From the NCBI GenBank assembly GCA_049611805.1, contig JBMZAX010000003.1:1-64000 (forward strand): a stretch of DNA of 64,000 nucleotides. The letters are read 5' to 3'. This document shows positions 1 through 8,204 of the stretch, in pieces. This DNA comes from UBA7378 sp049611805 (lineage in GTDB: Bacteria; Pseudomonadota; Alphaproteobacteria; RS24). Position 1 is the stretch's first letter. The number at the start of each line of letters is the position of its first letter. The notes under the pieces are model-generated. The model was not told where the DNA came from, ran no database searches, and saw nothing but the letters and a program-made list of their open reading frames with translations. The translations under genes and the position numbers were made by a program.

Positions 1-356
1 TCATTGATTGCCAAAGCCTCGTGGCGCGTGCCGTCAACGCAAGTCGCCTGCATGTGGAGCGGGTGCAGAACCGAAAGTTTGGCACCGGCAATGCGCGCGT
101 GCAGATCGTCTTCCCCAAACGGGTTCATCAAAAACCCGATGGAGCCGTAATTCATGCCGAAAATGGGGGTGCCGGTATGCAGGCATTTATGCAGCGTTTG
201 CAGCATCAGCCCGTCGCCGCCCAGAGCCACAATAATGTCGGCCTCGTCCACCGGCACGCCGTTATATTTTGCTTCTAACTGCGCGCAAGCGGCTTCGGCG
301 TCCTCGCGCCCATTGGCAACAAAGGCCAGCTTTTTGATTTGTTCCGGCGTGCTCAT
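1..356 (-). CDS. nadK: NAD kinase, N-terminal part (cut by window edge)
   Basis: Cytoplasmic ATP-dependent phosphorylation of NAD to NADP. About 118 residues are visible, starting at an ATG at 354-356. They contain the family's GGDG nucleotide-binding motif (residues 46-49, after IIVAL) and the following GMNYGSIGFLMN stretch, both typical of bacterial NadK, and they run off the left edge at HEALAIN, which in the family leads into the conserved NE motif. The family is usually 250-290 residues, so more than half is missing here. It is divergent from glpK, with about 115 bp between the two starts. Confidence 0.93.
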   Translation of the reverse strand, partial: MSTPEQIKKLAFVANGREDAEAACAQLEAKYNGVPVDEADIIVALGGDGLMLQTLHKCLHTGTPIFGMNYGSIGFLMNPFGEDDLHARIAGAKLSVLHPLHMQATCVDGTRHEALAIN

Positions 357-470
357 GTCAAAATCGCCCCTGCGTTTATTGGCCTTTTAGCATGTAATAA
401 AAGCAAAAAACATCCTACACGCATTGGGCCGGTGAAGATAATATAGCGGGCGTAACAGGGGAGGCGAGCC

Positions 471-1982
471 ATGGCAGACGCGCTGGTGTTGAGTATTGAT
501 CAGGGGACAACGTCCAGCCGTGCGCTGGCTTTTGACCGTGCGGGTAAAATTCGCGGTCTGGCGCAGAAGGAATTCCGACAAATATTTCCCGCCGATGGCT
601 GGGTCGAGCATGATGCGAATGAGATATGGCAGACCACGCTTGATGTATGCCGCGCGGTAATGGATGAGGCCGGGCCGGAAAATTTCCACGGTATCGGCAT
701 CACCAATCAGCGCGAAACCGTTGTGATATGGGACAGAAAAACCAGCGTGCCGATTGCCAATGCGATTGTCTGGCAAGACCGGCGCACGGCGGATTTATGC
801 GCGCAAATCGCCGCGGCCGGGCATGAGGATATGGTGCGCGAAAAAACCGGCCTGTTGCTCGACCCTTATTTTTCGGCCAGCAAAATCGCCTGGTTGCTGG
901 ACAATGTGCCCGATGCGCGCGCGCGGGCGCAAGCCGGTGAACTGGCTTTCGGCACGGTGGATAGCTGGCTTGTCTGGCAATTGACCGCCGGACAAATGCA
1001 CGCAACGGATGCAACCAATGCCGCGCGCACCAGCATTTTCAACATCCATACGCATGATTGGGATGATGAACTTTTGGCGCTGTTCAATGTGCCGCGCGAA
1101 ATTTTGCCGACGGTGCACGACAATGTGTCGGATTTCGGCATCAGCGCCGATGGCGTTCTGGCGGCTGATTTGCCGATTTGCGGCATGGCCGGCGACCAGC
1201 AGGCGGCGGTGCTGGGTCAGGCCTGCTTTGAGGCGGGCATGATAAAATCGACCTATGGCACGGGGTGTTTTGTGCTGGCAAATACCGGCGCACAAGCCGT
1301 TGCCTCGCAAAACCGACTTCTGACAACCATTGCCTATCGGCTGGACGGGCAGACGGTTTACGGGCTGGAGGGCAGTATTTTCATGGCCGGAGCCATTGTT
1401 CAATGGTTGCGCGATGCGTTGTGTCTTATTGAAAAGGCAAGCGATACGGCAGCGTTGGCGGAAGCGGCAGACCCGACCAGCAATGTTGTGCTGGCGCCGG
1501 CTTTTACCGGCCTTGGTGCGCCGCACTGGAAACCCGAAGCACGCGCGGCCCTGTTCAATATGACGCGCGACAGCGGCAAGGCTGAAATTGTGCGCGCCGC
1601 GCTGGAAGCGGTGTCTTTGCAGACGGATGATTTATTGCGCGCCATCAATGATGACATGGCCCATGCCGGCCTGTCGGTGCCGCCGCGCTTGCGGGTCGAT
1701 GGCGGCATGGTTGCCAATGACTGGTTTGTGCAAAATCTCGCCGATTTATGCGCCTGCCCGATCGACAGGCCGGAAGTTATCGAAACCACGGCGGCAGGCG
1801 CAGCGATGCTGGCTATGGTGAAATTGGGCTGGTATGACAACGCGGCTGACTTTGCCGCCGGCTGGCACCTCGATGCGGCGTTTGAGCCGTCCATGCCGGA
1901 AGACCGGCGCGCTCAAAAACAAAGCGCGTGGCGGGCAGCACTGGAGCCGATTTTGCGCGGCTCGGAGCCTTCCGGCAATTGA
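471..1982 (+). CDS. glpK: Glycerol kinase
   Basis: FGGY-family kinase that phosphorylates glycerol with ATP to glycerol-3-phosphate in the cytoplasm. It is 503 residues, the normal length for GlpK. The N-terminal DQGTTSSR phosphate-binding motif (residues 10-17), the GITNQRET segment, WQDRR, the YGTGCF motif in the middle and the C-terminal DGGMVAN motif are all present. The start is supported by a strong Shine-Dalgarno AGGGGAGG at 457-464, seven bases upstream of the ATG. No glpF or glpD lies beside it; the next gene on the same strand is a class II aldolase. Confidence 0.95.
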   Translation: MADALVLSIDQGTTSSRALAFDRAGKIRGLAQKEFRQIFPADGWVEHDANEIWQTTLDVCRAVMDEAGPENFHGIGITNQRETVVIWDRKTSVPIANAIVWQDRRTADLCAQIAAAGHEDMVREKTGLLLDPYFSASKIAWLLDNVPDARARAQAGELAFGTVDSWLVWQLTAGQMHATDATNAARTSIFNIHTHDWDDELLALFNVPREILPTVHDNVSDFGISADGVLAADLPICGMAGDQQAAVLGQACFEAGMIKSTYGTGCFVLANTGAQAVASQNRLLTTIAYRLDGQTVYGLEGSIFMAGAIVQWLRDALCLIEKASDTAALAEAADPTSNVVLAPAFTGLGAPHWKPEARAALFNMTRDSGKAEIVRAALEAVSLQTDDLLRAINDDMAHAGLSVPPRLRVDGGMVANDWFVQNLADLCACPIDRPEVIETTAAGAAMLAMVKLGWYDNAADFAAGWHLDAAFEPSMPEDRRAQKQSAWRAALEPILRGSEPSGN

Positions 1983-2034
1983 CAAATCCGGTCTTTCGCA
2001 TGAAGGTATAGGCAAATAACAGGGAGTGTTGATA

Positions 2035-2799
2035 ATGTCGGCAGCAGAAGAAATTACATCCGTCCAAGACATGGTGAGTGAAGAAGAATGGCAGTTGCGG
2101 GTCGACCTCGCAGCGACCTATCGTCTGGTCGCCATGCATGGCTGGGATGACATGATTTTTACCCATATTTCGGTTCGCGTGCCCGGGCCGGAACATCATT
2201 TTCTGATCAATCCCTATGGCATGTTGTTTGAAGAAATTACCGCCTCAAGCCTCGTCAAAATCGACCTTGAGGGCAATATTGTCATGGACAGCCCGTATTT
2301 CGTAAATCCGGCCGGTTTCACCATTCACAGCGCCATTCACAGCGCCCGCGAAGACGCCCAATGCGTGTTGCATTTGCACACGGATGACGGGGTTGCCGTT
2401 TCAGCCCAAAAAGACGGGCTGCAACCTATCACCCAGCAATCCATGTTGCTGACCAGTCAGGTGGCCTACCACGATTATGAAGGCGTGGCGCTTGATCTGG
2501 ATGAGCGTGAGCGGCTGGTCGCCGATATTGGCGACAAGAAACTCATGGTGTTGCGCAATCACGGCACATTGGCGGTCGGTGAAAACTGCGCGCTGGCCTT
2601 TATTGCAATTTATTTCCTTGAGCGCGCCTGCACGGCGCAAATCCGCGCCATGACGGGCGAATTGAACCGCCCCAGCCAGGCAGCACTTGATACGACTGCC
2701 GAGCAGTCCAAAACATTGTTCGGCCCCGGCGTGGATGCGCTTGCTTGGCCGGCTTTGCTGCGCAAGCTCGACCGTCTCGACCCGTCTTATCGCGATTAG
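2035..2799 (+). CDS. Class II aldolase/adducin family protein
   Basis: About 254 residues. It carries the class II aldolase fold features: THISVR, NPYGMLFEEI, the metal-binding HLHT segment and a second conserved RNHG motif. Characterised relatives are zinc-dependent aldolases or epimerases acting on sugar phosphates, but this subgroup (annotated only as class II aldolase/adducin) has no assigned substrate. I chose the ATG at 2035 because AGGGAG at 2021-2026 sits eight bases upstream; a GTG at 2026 is in frame but overlaps that site. Cytochrome c' follows after 11 bp, so they may be co-transcribed. Confidence 0.85.
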   Translation: MSAAEEITSVQDMVSEEEWQLRVDLAATYRLVAMHGWDDMIFTHISVRVPGPEHHFLINPYGMLFEEITASSLVKIDLEGNIVMDSPYFVNPAGFTIHSAIHSAREDAQCVLHLHTDDGVAVSAQKDGLQPITQQSMLLTSQVAYHDYEGVALDLDERERLVADIGDKKLMVLRNHGTLAVGENCALAFIAIYFLERACTAQIRAMTGELNRPSQAALDTTAEQSKTLFGPGVDALAWPALLRKLDRLDPSYRD

Positions 2800-2810
2800 G
2801 GGATGAGTTC

Positions 2811-3281
2811 ATGCGTTTTCTAATTGCCGGCCTTGCCATGCTGGTCGCAACCTCCGTTGCCGCCCATGACGAAACTTCAACCCATTCCCATGACAGTGTG
2901 GAACCGGCGGCTGATGCGTCGATTGTCGAAAAGCGGGTTCACCGTTTCAAACAAAGCGGCGCAGCCATCCAGTCGGTTTTCAAAGCGCATCTGGGTGCCG
3001 ATGATTTCGCCGCGATAGCCGAGGCCGCGACGCTAATAGCGGATTGGGCCGATGTCATGCCGGATTATTTCCCCGCAGGCAGCACCAGCCCCGGCGCGCG
3101 CGATGACATTTGGGATGATTTTGACGACTTCAAATCAAAAGCGGCGGATAATGCAAAAGCCGCGCGCGCGTTGCAGCAACTGGCATTGGCGGGCACGGGC
3201 AAAGCCACGATTGCCGCAGCCGCCAAGAAAATGGGCGGCACTTGCAAGGCGTGTCACCAAAGCTACCGCATCAAAAAATAA
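2811..3281 (+). CDS. Cytochrome c' (class II c-type cytochrome)
   Basis: Exported haem protein of 156 residues. A signal peptide (residues 1 to about 19, ending SVAA-H) is followed by a His/Asp-rich linker, a four-helix-type body, and the single haem-attachment motif CKACH near the C-terminus (C145, C148, H149), the position expected for class II cytochromes c. Members bind CO or NO or take part in periplasmic electron transfer. The ATG at 2811 gives the clean signal peptide; an in-frame start at 2745 would bury it. The gene ends one base before the stop of the convergent cytochrome b561 gene. Confidence 0.9.
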   Translation: MRFLIAGLAMLVATSVAAHDETSTHSHDSVEPAADASIVEKRVHRFKQSGAAIQSVFKAHLGADDFAAIAEAATLIADWADVMPDYFPAGSTSPGARDDIWDDFDDFKSKAADNAKAARALQQLALAGTGKATIAAAAKKMGGTCKACHQSYRIKK

Positions 3282-3917
3282 TCAGTAATTCGGGCTAAGC
3301 GCTGCCAGCGACATGGCGGCACCCACACACGCGACCAGCAGAATGAGGCCGGCGCGGGTGCGCGTCGGCTTATGTGCCGCTTCGTCGCTGCCGCCGGTAA
3401 TCATGCGTTGGACGAGGCGTTCTTTCAAAAAAACCCGATGCGCGGCAAGCGCGGCGAGATGCAGGCCGACAAGCGGCAAAATCAGTTCCTGCAGTAAAAT
3501 GTGCCAGCGACCGGCAAATCCGGCCCAATCGGGCGCGAGAAAGGTCAGCGGGCCTTCGTATAATATGTCGTCGCCGGTCCATAAGCCCGTCACGCCCAGC
3601 GTGCCCATCAGCCCCAAAAGCGCCAGCACCGACAGCGCGCCCAGCGGATTGTGGCCGGGAGTGGGGCGATTGCGGCGATGGGTCAGGCCGATGAGATAGG
3701 CCCATATATGTCGCGGGCCGACGATGAAGGTCGCAAAACGTGCGCTTTTATGCCCGACGAACCCCCAAATTATCCTGAAAACAAACAGCCCCAGTGCCGC
3801 CAGTCCGAATAATTCGTGCCAGAATAAATTGCCCTCGCGTCCGGTTAAAAATGCGCCGACAATCGAGATGACGAATGACCAGTGAAAAACGCGTGTTGGT
3901 AAATCCCAAACCATCAC
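3282..3917 (-). CDS. Cytochrome b561-family membrane protein
   Basis: Inner-membrane b-type cytochrome, 211 residues. It begins MMVWDLPTRVFHW, the typical opening of this family (WDxxTRxFHW), and has about four transmembrane helices plus a C-terminal one. Histidines at the start, in the FWHELFG helix, in the GRWHILLQE helix and in VGLHLAALAAHR are candidates for haem ligation. Members pass electrons between the quinone pool and periplasmic cytochromes. Its start overlaps the stop of the upstream G3E GTPase gene (ATGA), so the two are probably translationally coupled. A convergent cytochrome c' gene abuts it and is a plausible partner. Confidence 0.88.
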   Translation of the reverse strand: MMVWDLPTRVFHWSFVISIVGAFLTGREGNLFWHELFGLAALGLFVFRIIWGFVGHKSARFATFIVGPRHIWAYLIGLTHRRNRPTPGHNPLGALSVLALLGLMGTLGVTGLWTGDDILYEGPLTFLAPDWAGFAGRWHILLQELILPLVGLHLAALAAHRVFLKERLVQRMITGGSDEAAHKPTRTRAGLILLVACVGAAMSLAALSPNY

Positions 3918-4837
3918 GCGCGCGCGCCATCTCTGGCTTGCTCAAAATAAGCCGACAGATATGTTGGCGCCGGCAGTTCCGGCTTGCCGATGACGACAAG
4001 ATGCCCGCTGGCGCGGCCCGCATGGTGAGCAAAAGATATGCGCTGGCCGGCATAATGGATGGCATAGGTGCCTTCGGCGTCGCAAAAAATGCCCTTGGCG
4101 CGGATGATATGCGGCGACAGGGCGCGCAATTTCTCGGCCAGCTTATGCCTGTCGGTTTCGGGCGCAATATGCCCCGACCATTGCCGGAAACCGTGATCGG
4201 CTGCATGCGCTTGCTTGTAGGGCAGCGCGGCGTCATCCGCGCGCCCGATGCCCAGAATAATGTCGGTTTCAATAACGCCATTTGTGGCCTGCAAAACGGG
4301 CGCATTTGAGCGGGTTTTTTCGAGTGCTTGTGTGGTGGCTTGCATTTGCGTTTCGTCTGCCAGATCGGATTTGGTGACAACAAACAAATCTGCCGCCGCC
4401 ATTTGGCGGGCATAAGTGTCGCCAATATGCGGGTCGCCCGCATGGGTTTCATGGGCGGGGGCGTCGATCAGCGTTACAATCCCGTCGAGGCGCAATTCTC
4501 TGTCAACCTGCGCGTAAAGCGCGATGCGGGCCGGGTCGGCCACGCCGCTTGCCTCTATCACAATATGGTCGGGGCGCGGGCTTCGGTTGAGGGCATCAGC
4601 CAGTGCGACGCCCAAATCATCGCTGATCGAACAGCACACGCATCCGTTCGCCAGAGATATCTCGCCGCCATGCTCGGCCGCGATAAGTTCGCTGTCGATA
4701 TTCAGCGCGCCGAAATCATTGACCAGCGCCGTGATGCGCCGCCCGCCGGCATGGTGCAGCAAATGATTGAGCAGGCTGGTTTTGCCGGCGCCCAGAAAAC
4801 CGGAGATGATTGTAAGCGGGGTGGGGGATGTGTTCAT
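3914..4837 (-). CDS. CobW/COG0523-type G3E GTPase (putative metal chaperone)
   Basis: P-loop GTPase of 307 residues. The Walker A motif GFLGAGKT spans residues 13-20. The metal-binding CxCC motif is C66-V-C68-C69. The CobW C-terminal domain is present (HYAGQRISF and following). COG0523 proteins insert or deliver metal ions such as zinc, cobalt or iron to client enzymes. The YtcJ-like amidohydrolase directly upstream (14 bp away) is a metalloenzyme and cytochrome b561 follows by overlap. The window does not show which metal or client applies, and no zinc-regulated operator is evident. Confidence 0.88.
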   Translation of the reverse strand: MNTSPTPLTIISGFLGAGKTSLLNHLLHHAGGRRITALVNDFGALNIDSELIAAEHGGEISLANGCVCCSISDDLGVALADALNRSPRPDHIVIEASGVADPARIALYAQVDRELRLDGIVTLIDAPAHETHAGDPHIGDTYARQMAAADLFVVTKSDLADETQMQATTQALEKTRSNAPVLQATNGVIETDIILGIGRADDAALPYKQAHAADHGFRQWSGHIAPETDRHKLAEKLRALSPHIIRAKGIFCDAEGTYAIHYAGQRISFAHHAGRASGHLVVIGKPELPAPTYLSAYFEQARDGARA

Positions 4838-4851
4838 CTTCTGCCGTTTTT

Positions 4852-6510
4852 TCAGGTCTTTTCCGGTGCCGTATTGAGGTGAACCGCGCCGCCGACCACC
4901 GTGCCCGTAACGCCGATATTTTTCAATTCCATAGGCGCCACCTCATACGGGTCTTCGTCCAATATGGCAAAATCGGCGCGCTTGCCGACCTCAATGCTGC
5001 CAATCTCATGATCCATTTTCAGCGAATAGGCCGCACCCAGCGTGATGGCGTGCAAGGCTTGGTCAACGGTGAGGCAATGGGCTTGGGTGCCCAGCCGTGC
5101 GCCCGAAGACGATACGCGATTGACCGCGCACCATGCGGTAAATAGCGGCGCAAGTGCCGTCACGGGCGCATCGGAATGGATCGCCACCGGCACGCCTTCG
5201 GCCAGCGCACCTCCGGCATCGTCAAGCCGCGCGGCGCGGTCGGGGCCCATGGTGGTGGCGATGTGCGCGTCGCCCCAGTAATAAATATGGTTGGAGAACA
5301 AATTGACGCCGACCCCCAGCGCGCGCATGCGCTTAAACTGCACGCGGTCGGCCATTTGGCAATGTTGTAATGTGTGGCGGTGGTCGCGCCACGGGTTTTT
5401 GCGCAAAGCCGCTTCGATGGCGTCAAGCGCAACGTCGGTGCATTCGTCGCCATTGGTGTGAATATGGATCTGGATGCCCGCCTCATTATAGGCATCAATC
5501 AAGGCGGCCAGACGCGCGGGCTCAATATACCACAGGCCGTTTTCGGCCCCATTGTGATAGCCCGGCCATTTCAGCCGCGCGCTGAAGCCTTGAATTGACC
5601 CGTCGGCAACAAATTTGACCAGCGAAAATCGCAATTTGTCGGACTGGCGCCCGGCCAATTCGGCGATGCGAGCGATGCCGTCCGCGGCTTTGGGCCCGCC
5701 ACCTTGCAGGGCGACCACGAGGCGGCAGGGAAAATCGTCTTTGCCTGTCACCTCCGTCAATGTGTCGACGGCTTCATCTGGCAGGGGGTTGGCAAGGTCT
5801 GTCGCCGTGGTCACACCGACTTGGCGCGCGACATGGGCAAAATTATATAAGGTTTGCGGCTCTCCGGCAGCGGCCAGAAGGTTCAGCCCCGTCACCCGCA
5901 TTGCCATATACATGCCAAGCTGACCCAGAAATTCGCCGGTTGGCCGGCCGTTTTCGTCGCGGCGAATGGCTTCGTTATTGTCGCCGGGGCTGACGCCCGC
6001 CTTTTCGACGACAAAGGAATTGGTGTTCAGAATATGCAGGCTGGCATGCAGGACAATGATCGGGCATGTCGTTGACACTCCATCCAGATCGGCCAGATTC
6101 ATGCGGCGGCCTTCAAAAAATATCGGGTCAAAGCCCCATGCGATGAGCGGCGCGGTTTTGTCGGCGCGCGTGGCTTGCAATTCGCTCAGCCGGTCGGTCA
6201 CCGCCTCGATGGATTTGAGGCCCGGCCAGATTGTGCCGTCCGGCCCTTCGCGGTCGTAATATCCGACATAGGCATAATTCCAGAATAGCCCTTCCATCAT
6301 ATGGCTGTGGCCTTCGACAAAGCCCGGCAAAATCACTTTATCGGCGAAAGCGGCGTTAATTGGGGTGTCCGGCCACTTTTCCAGCCATGAGGCAATATCC
6401 TCTTCAGTGCCCACGCTCAGCACATGGCCTTGCGAGATCAGCACATGCGTGGCGCGCGGTTGGCCCGCATTCATGGTCACAATGGATTTTGCCTGAAAAA
6501 TTTCCTGCAT
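4852..6510 (-). CDS. Amidohydrolase family 3 protein (YtcJ-like)
   Basis: Metal-dependent hydrolase of 552 residues, the usual length of the YtcJ/amidohydrolase_3 group. The N-terminal beta-sandwich leads to LPGFVEGHSH, with metal ligands H68 and H70. It then shows VADGSIQG, IHIHTNGDECTDVALDAIE, QHCQM and HSDAPVTALAP, in the family order, and a C-terminal ADFAILDEDP signature. The family cleaves N-substituted formamides, imides or related C-N bonds; the true substrate is unknown. No signal peptide is visible, so it is probably cytoplasmic. The downstream G3E GTPase may share its transcript. Confidence 0.87.
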   Translation of the reverse strand: MQEIFQAKSIVTMNAGQPRATHVLISQGHVLSVGTEEDIASWLEKWPDTPINAAFADKVILPGFVEGHSHMMEGLFWNYAYVGYYDREGPDGTIWPGLKSIEAVTDRLSELQATRADKTAPLIAWGFDPIFFEGRRMNLADLDGVSTTCPIIVLHASLHILNTNSFVVEKAGVSPGDNNEAIRRDENGRPTGEFLGQLGMYMAMRVTGLNLLAAAGEPQTLYNFAHVARQVGVTTATDLANPLPDEAVDTLTEVTGKDDFPCRLVVALQGGGPKAADGIARIAELAGRQSDKLRFSLVKFVADGSIQGFSARLKWPGYHNGAENGLWYIEPARLAALIDAYNEAGIQIHIHTNGDECTDVALDAIEAALRKNPWRDHRHTLQHCQMADRVQFKRMRALGVGVNLFSNHIYYWGDAHIATTMGPDRAARLDDAGGALAEGVPVAIHSDAPVTALAPLFTAWCAVNRVSSSGARLGTQAHCLTVDQALHAITLGAAYSLKMDHEIGSIEVGKRADFAILDEDPYEVAPMELKNIGVTGTVVGGAVHLNTAPEKT

Positions 6511-6671
6511 AAAAATTTGCTCCAGACTTTGATTGTGTGAACAGTTTTTAAATGAGAGCCTGATTTTATACCGAAGTTCTCTTGTTCACTTAAAACAATG
6601 AATCTGCTGTTCCCTGTTTTTCGATATGTTTTAAAGCGAAACAGAAAAGCTACTTCCAAACTACCACAGTC

Positions 6672-7985
6672 CTAAGGTCTGAAGGTGTTTCGAGCAAACT
6701 TCATCTGTTCGCGAAATATAAAAAATAATAAGCTGGCGCGCTCCCCGTAGACCCGGGCTACCCCCCTCTGCCCAATAGAAGGAAGCGATACGTCCTCATC
6801 AAACCGTGCTCTAAATGTATAATACATTCGATTTGATGTGCTTTTCTCCGGAACCAATGAACTGTCTACAACATTGGCAGTGAGTGGATTGAATGGCCTG
6901 TGATCAAGAAATATTCTTACTTTAGAATTTTGAGAGATCAAGTCCGCGTCTTCGGCCGGAATTTCCAAGACAACTTCGACTTCCCTTGGATTGGCAATCT
7001 CTAGAATCTTCTCGCCTGCCTTAACAGGTCGTCCAATCCATTCGCCGGGAGCCTTAACTATGGCGATCCCACTTGTTTCGGCACGAATGTCTGTTTGCAA
7101 TAGTCGTTCCTCAGCAATTTCCATTCTGGCGCGGCTCTCTTCGAGGTCTGATCTCAATTCCTCGCTTATGCGCTTTCCCTGTGTGTTAGAAATTCTCCTT
7201 TCGGCCAAAAGGGTTTGTTGCGCAATATCGTCATAAAAAGTCTTGAGGTTATGATGGTTCATGCGTGCAAGTAACGACCCTGGGCCGACCTGAGTATTTG
7301 GCGCAACAGTAATCTCATCAATCACACCATCAATTGGTGCTTTTATTATTTTCGGCTGGTAAGCAACCACTTCGGCCGGGGCCAATGTAGTCAAGTGTAT
7401 AGGAAATACAGAAAGCAGGAACAATGTCACGACAATAAATGCGGCCAATCGCGCCAAGCCTATGCCCAATATAGGACTTGGTTTTCTGGAAAAGACGGAT
7501 AATGCATGAGCGGCTGAGCCAGCGAGATGATTTATGAGTAACGTGTCGTCCTGGGAAAACCTCGCTGTTCGGGTGAAAACGAGGCAACCAAGCAGTCCAT
7601 GATCTTTGCTTTGCAAAGGGACAAAAAGTACGTGTTTTGGCAGAAGGTTTTTACCTTGGATATGATTGTCGGTTGACGCTACGAAGGTGCTTCCGTTTTC
7701 TAATTGCGAACTATGCAGCGCACAAAGCTCCTCAACCCAAGTTAAAACTGGAGATGAGGGGTCAACCAAATCAGAGTTGGAGGCAGCTTGAGCTCGCATT
7801 TTTTGTGCATTGGAGCCAGCACAAAAAATAGCGTCTTTAAAACTCAGAACGGCCTGGCTCCGAACGGTTATTACTTTTGCAAGCGCGTTTGGGTCAGGTG
7901 CTTCTCTGATTTCGCGCTCAAGTTCAAAGAGAGCCTGCATGAGATCGTTTGAATGATAATCCAAGTTTCTCCCTCCAACAACCAT
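6672..7985 (-). CDS. GAF-like / HlyD-type membrane fusion protein, orphan
   Basis: Up to 437 residues. Residues 1 to about 165 look like a GAF-type sensory domain and contain no export signal. A hydrophobic segment (about 175-198) follows, then the HlyD order: a lipoyl-like half (APIDGVIDEITVAPNTQVGPGSLLARM), a coiled coil (about 255-295), the second half (IVKAPGEWIGRPVKAGEKIL) and a beta-barrel domain. HlyD adaptors normally link an inner-membrane exporter to an outer-membrane channel, but no exporter lies nearby. The first ATG is at 7985; an in-frame TTG at 7964 has a far better Shine-Dalgarno (GGAGGGAG) and may be the real start. It is visibly AT-richer than its neighbours. Confidence 0.78.
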   Translation of the reverse strand: MVVGGRNLDYHSNDLMQALFELEREIREAPDPNALAKVITVRSQAVLSFKDAIFCAGSNAQKMRAQAASNSDLVDPSSPVLTWVEELCALHSSQLENGSTFVASTDNHIQGKNLLPKHVLFVPLQSKDHGLLGCLVFTRTARFSQDDTLLINHLAGSAAHALSVFSRKPSPILGIGLARLAAFIVVTLFLLSVFPIHLTTLAPAEVVAYQPKIIKAPIDGVIDEITVAPNTQVGPGSLLARMNHHNLKTFYDDIAQQTLLAERRISNTQGKRISEELRSDLEESRARMEIAEERLLQTDIRAETSGIAIVKAPGEWIGRPVKAGEKILEIANPREVEVVLEIPAEDADLISQNSKVRIFLDHRPFNPLTANVVDSSLVPEKSTSNRMYYTFRARFDEDVSLPSIGQRGVARVYGERASLLFFIFREQMKFARNTFRP

Positions 7986-8204
7986 TTGGACTCTTTCGTT
8001 TATATCACAATAAAATGTGCATATCGGCTTAAGTCGCTCGGCTTTCGGTATTTTTTTTGCCTATTTGGATTAAGCAATGAGCTTCTTTAAACACTTTGGC
8101 TGAACCGATCTCTGGCGCATCTTTACTTCACTTTCTGGGTGAGTAGACTGGTAATTCAAATCGGGTGAGTGGTCTGATCATCCAATCAGTAAAGGAGAGA
8201 TTTA

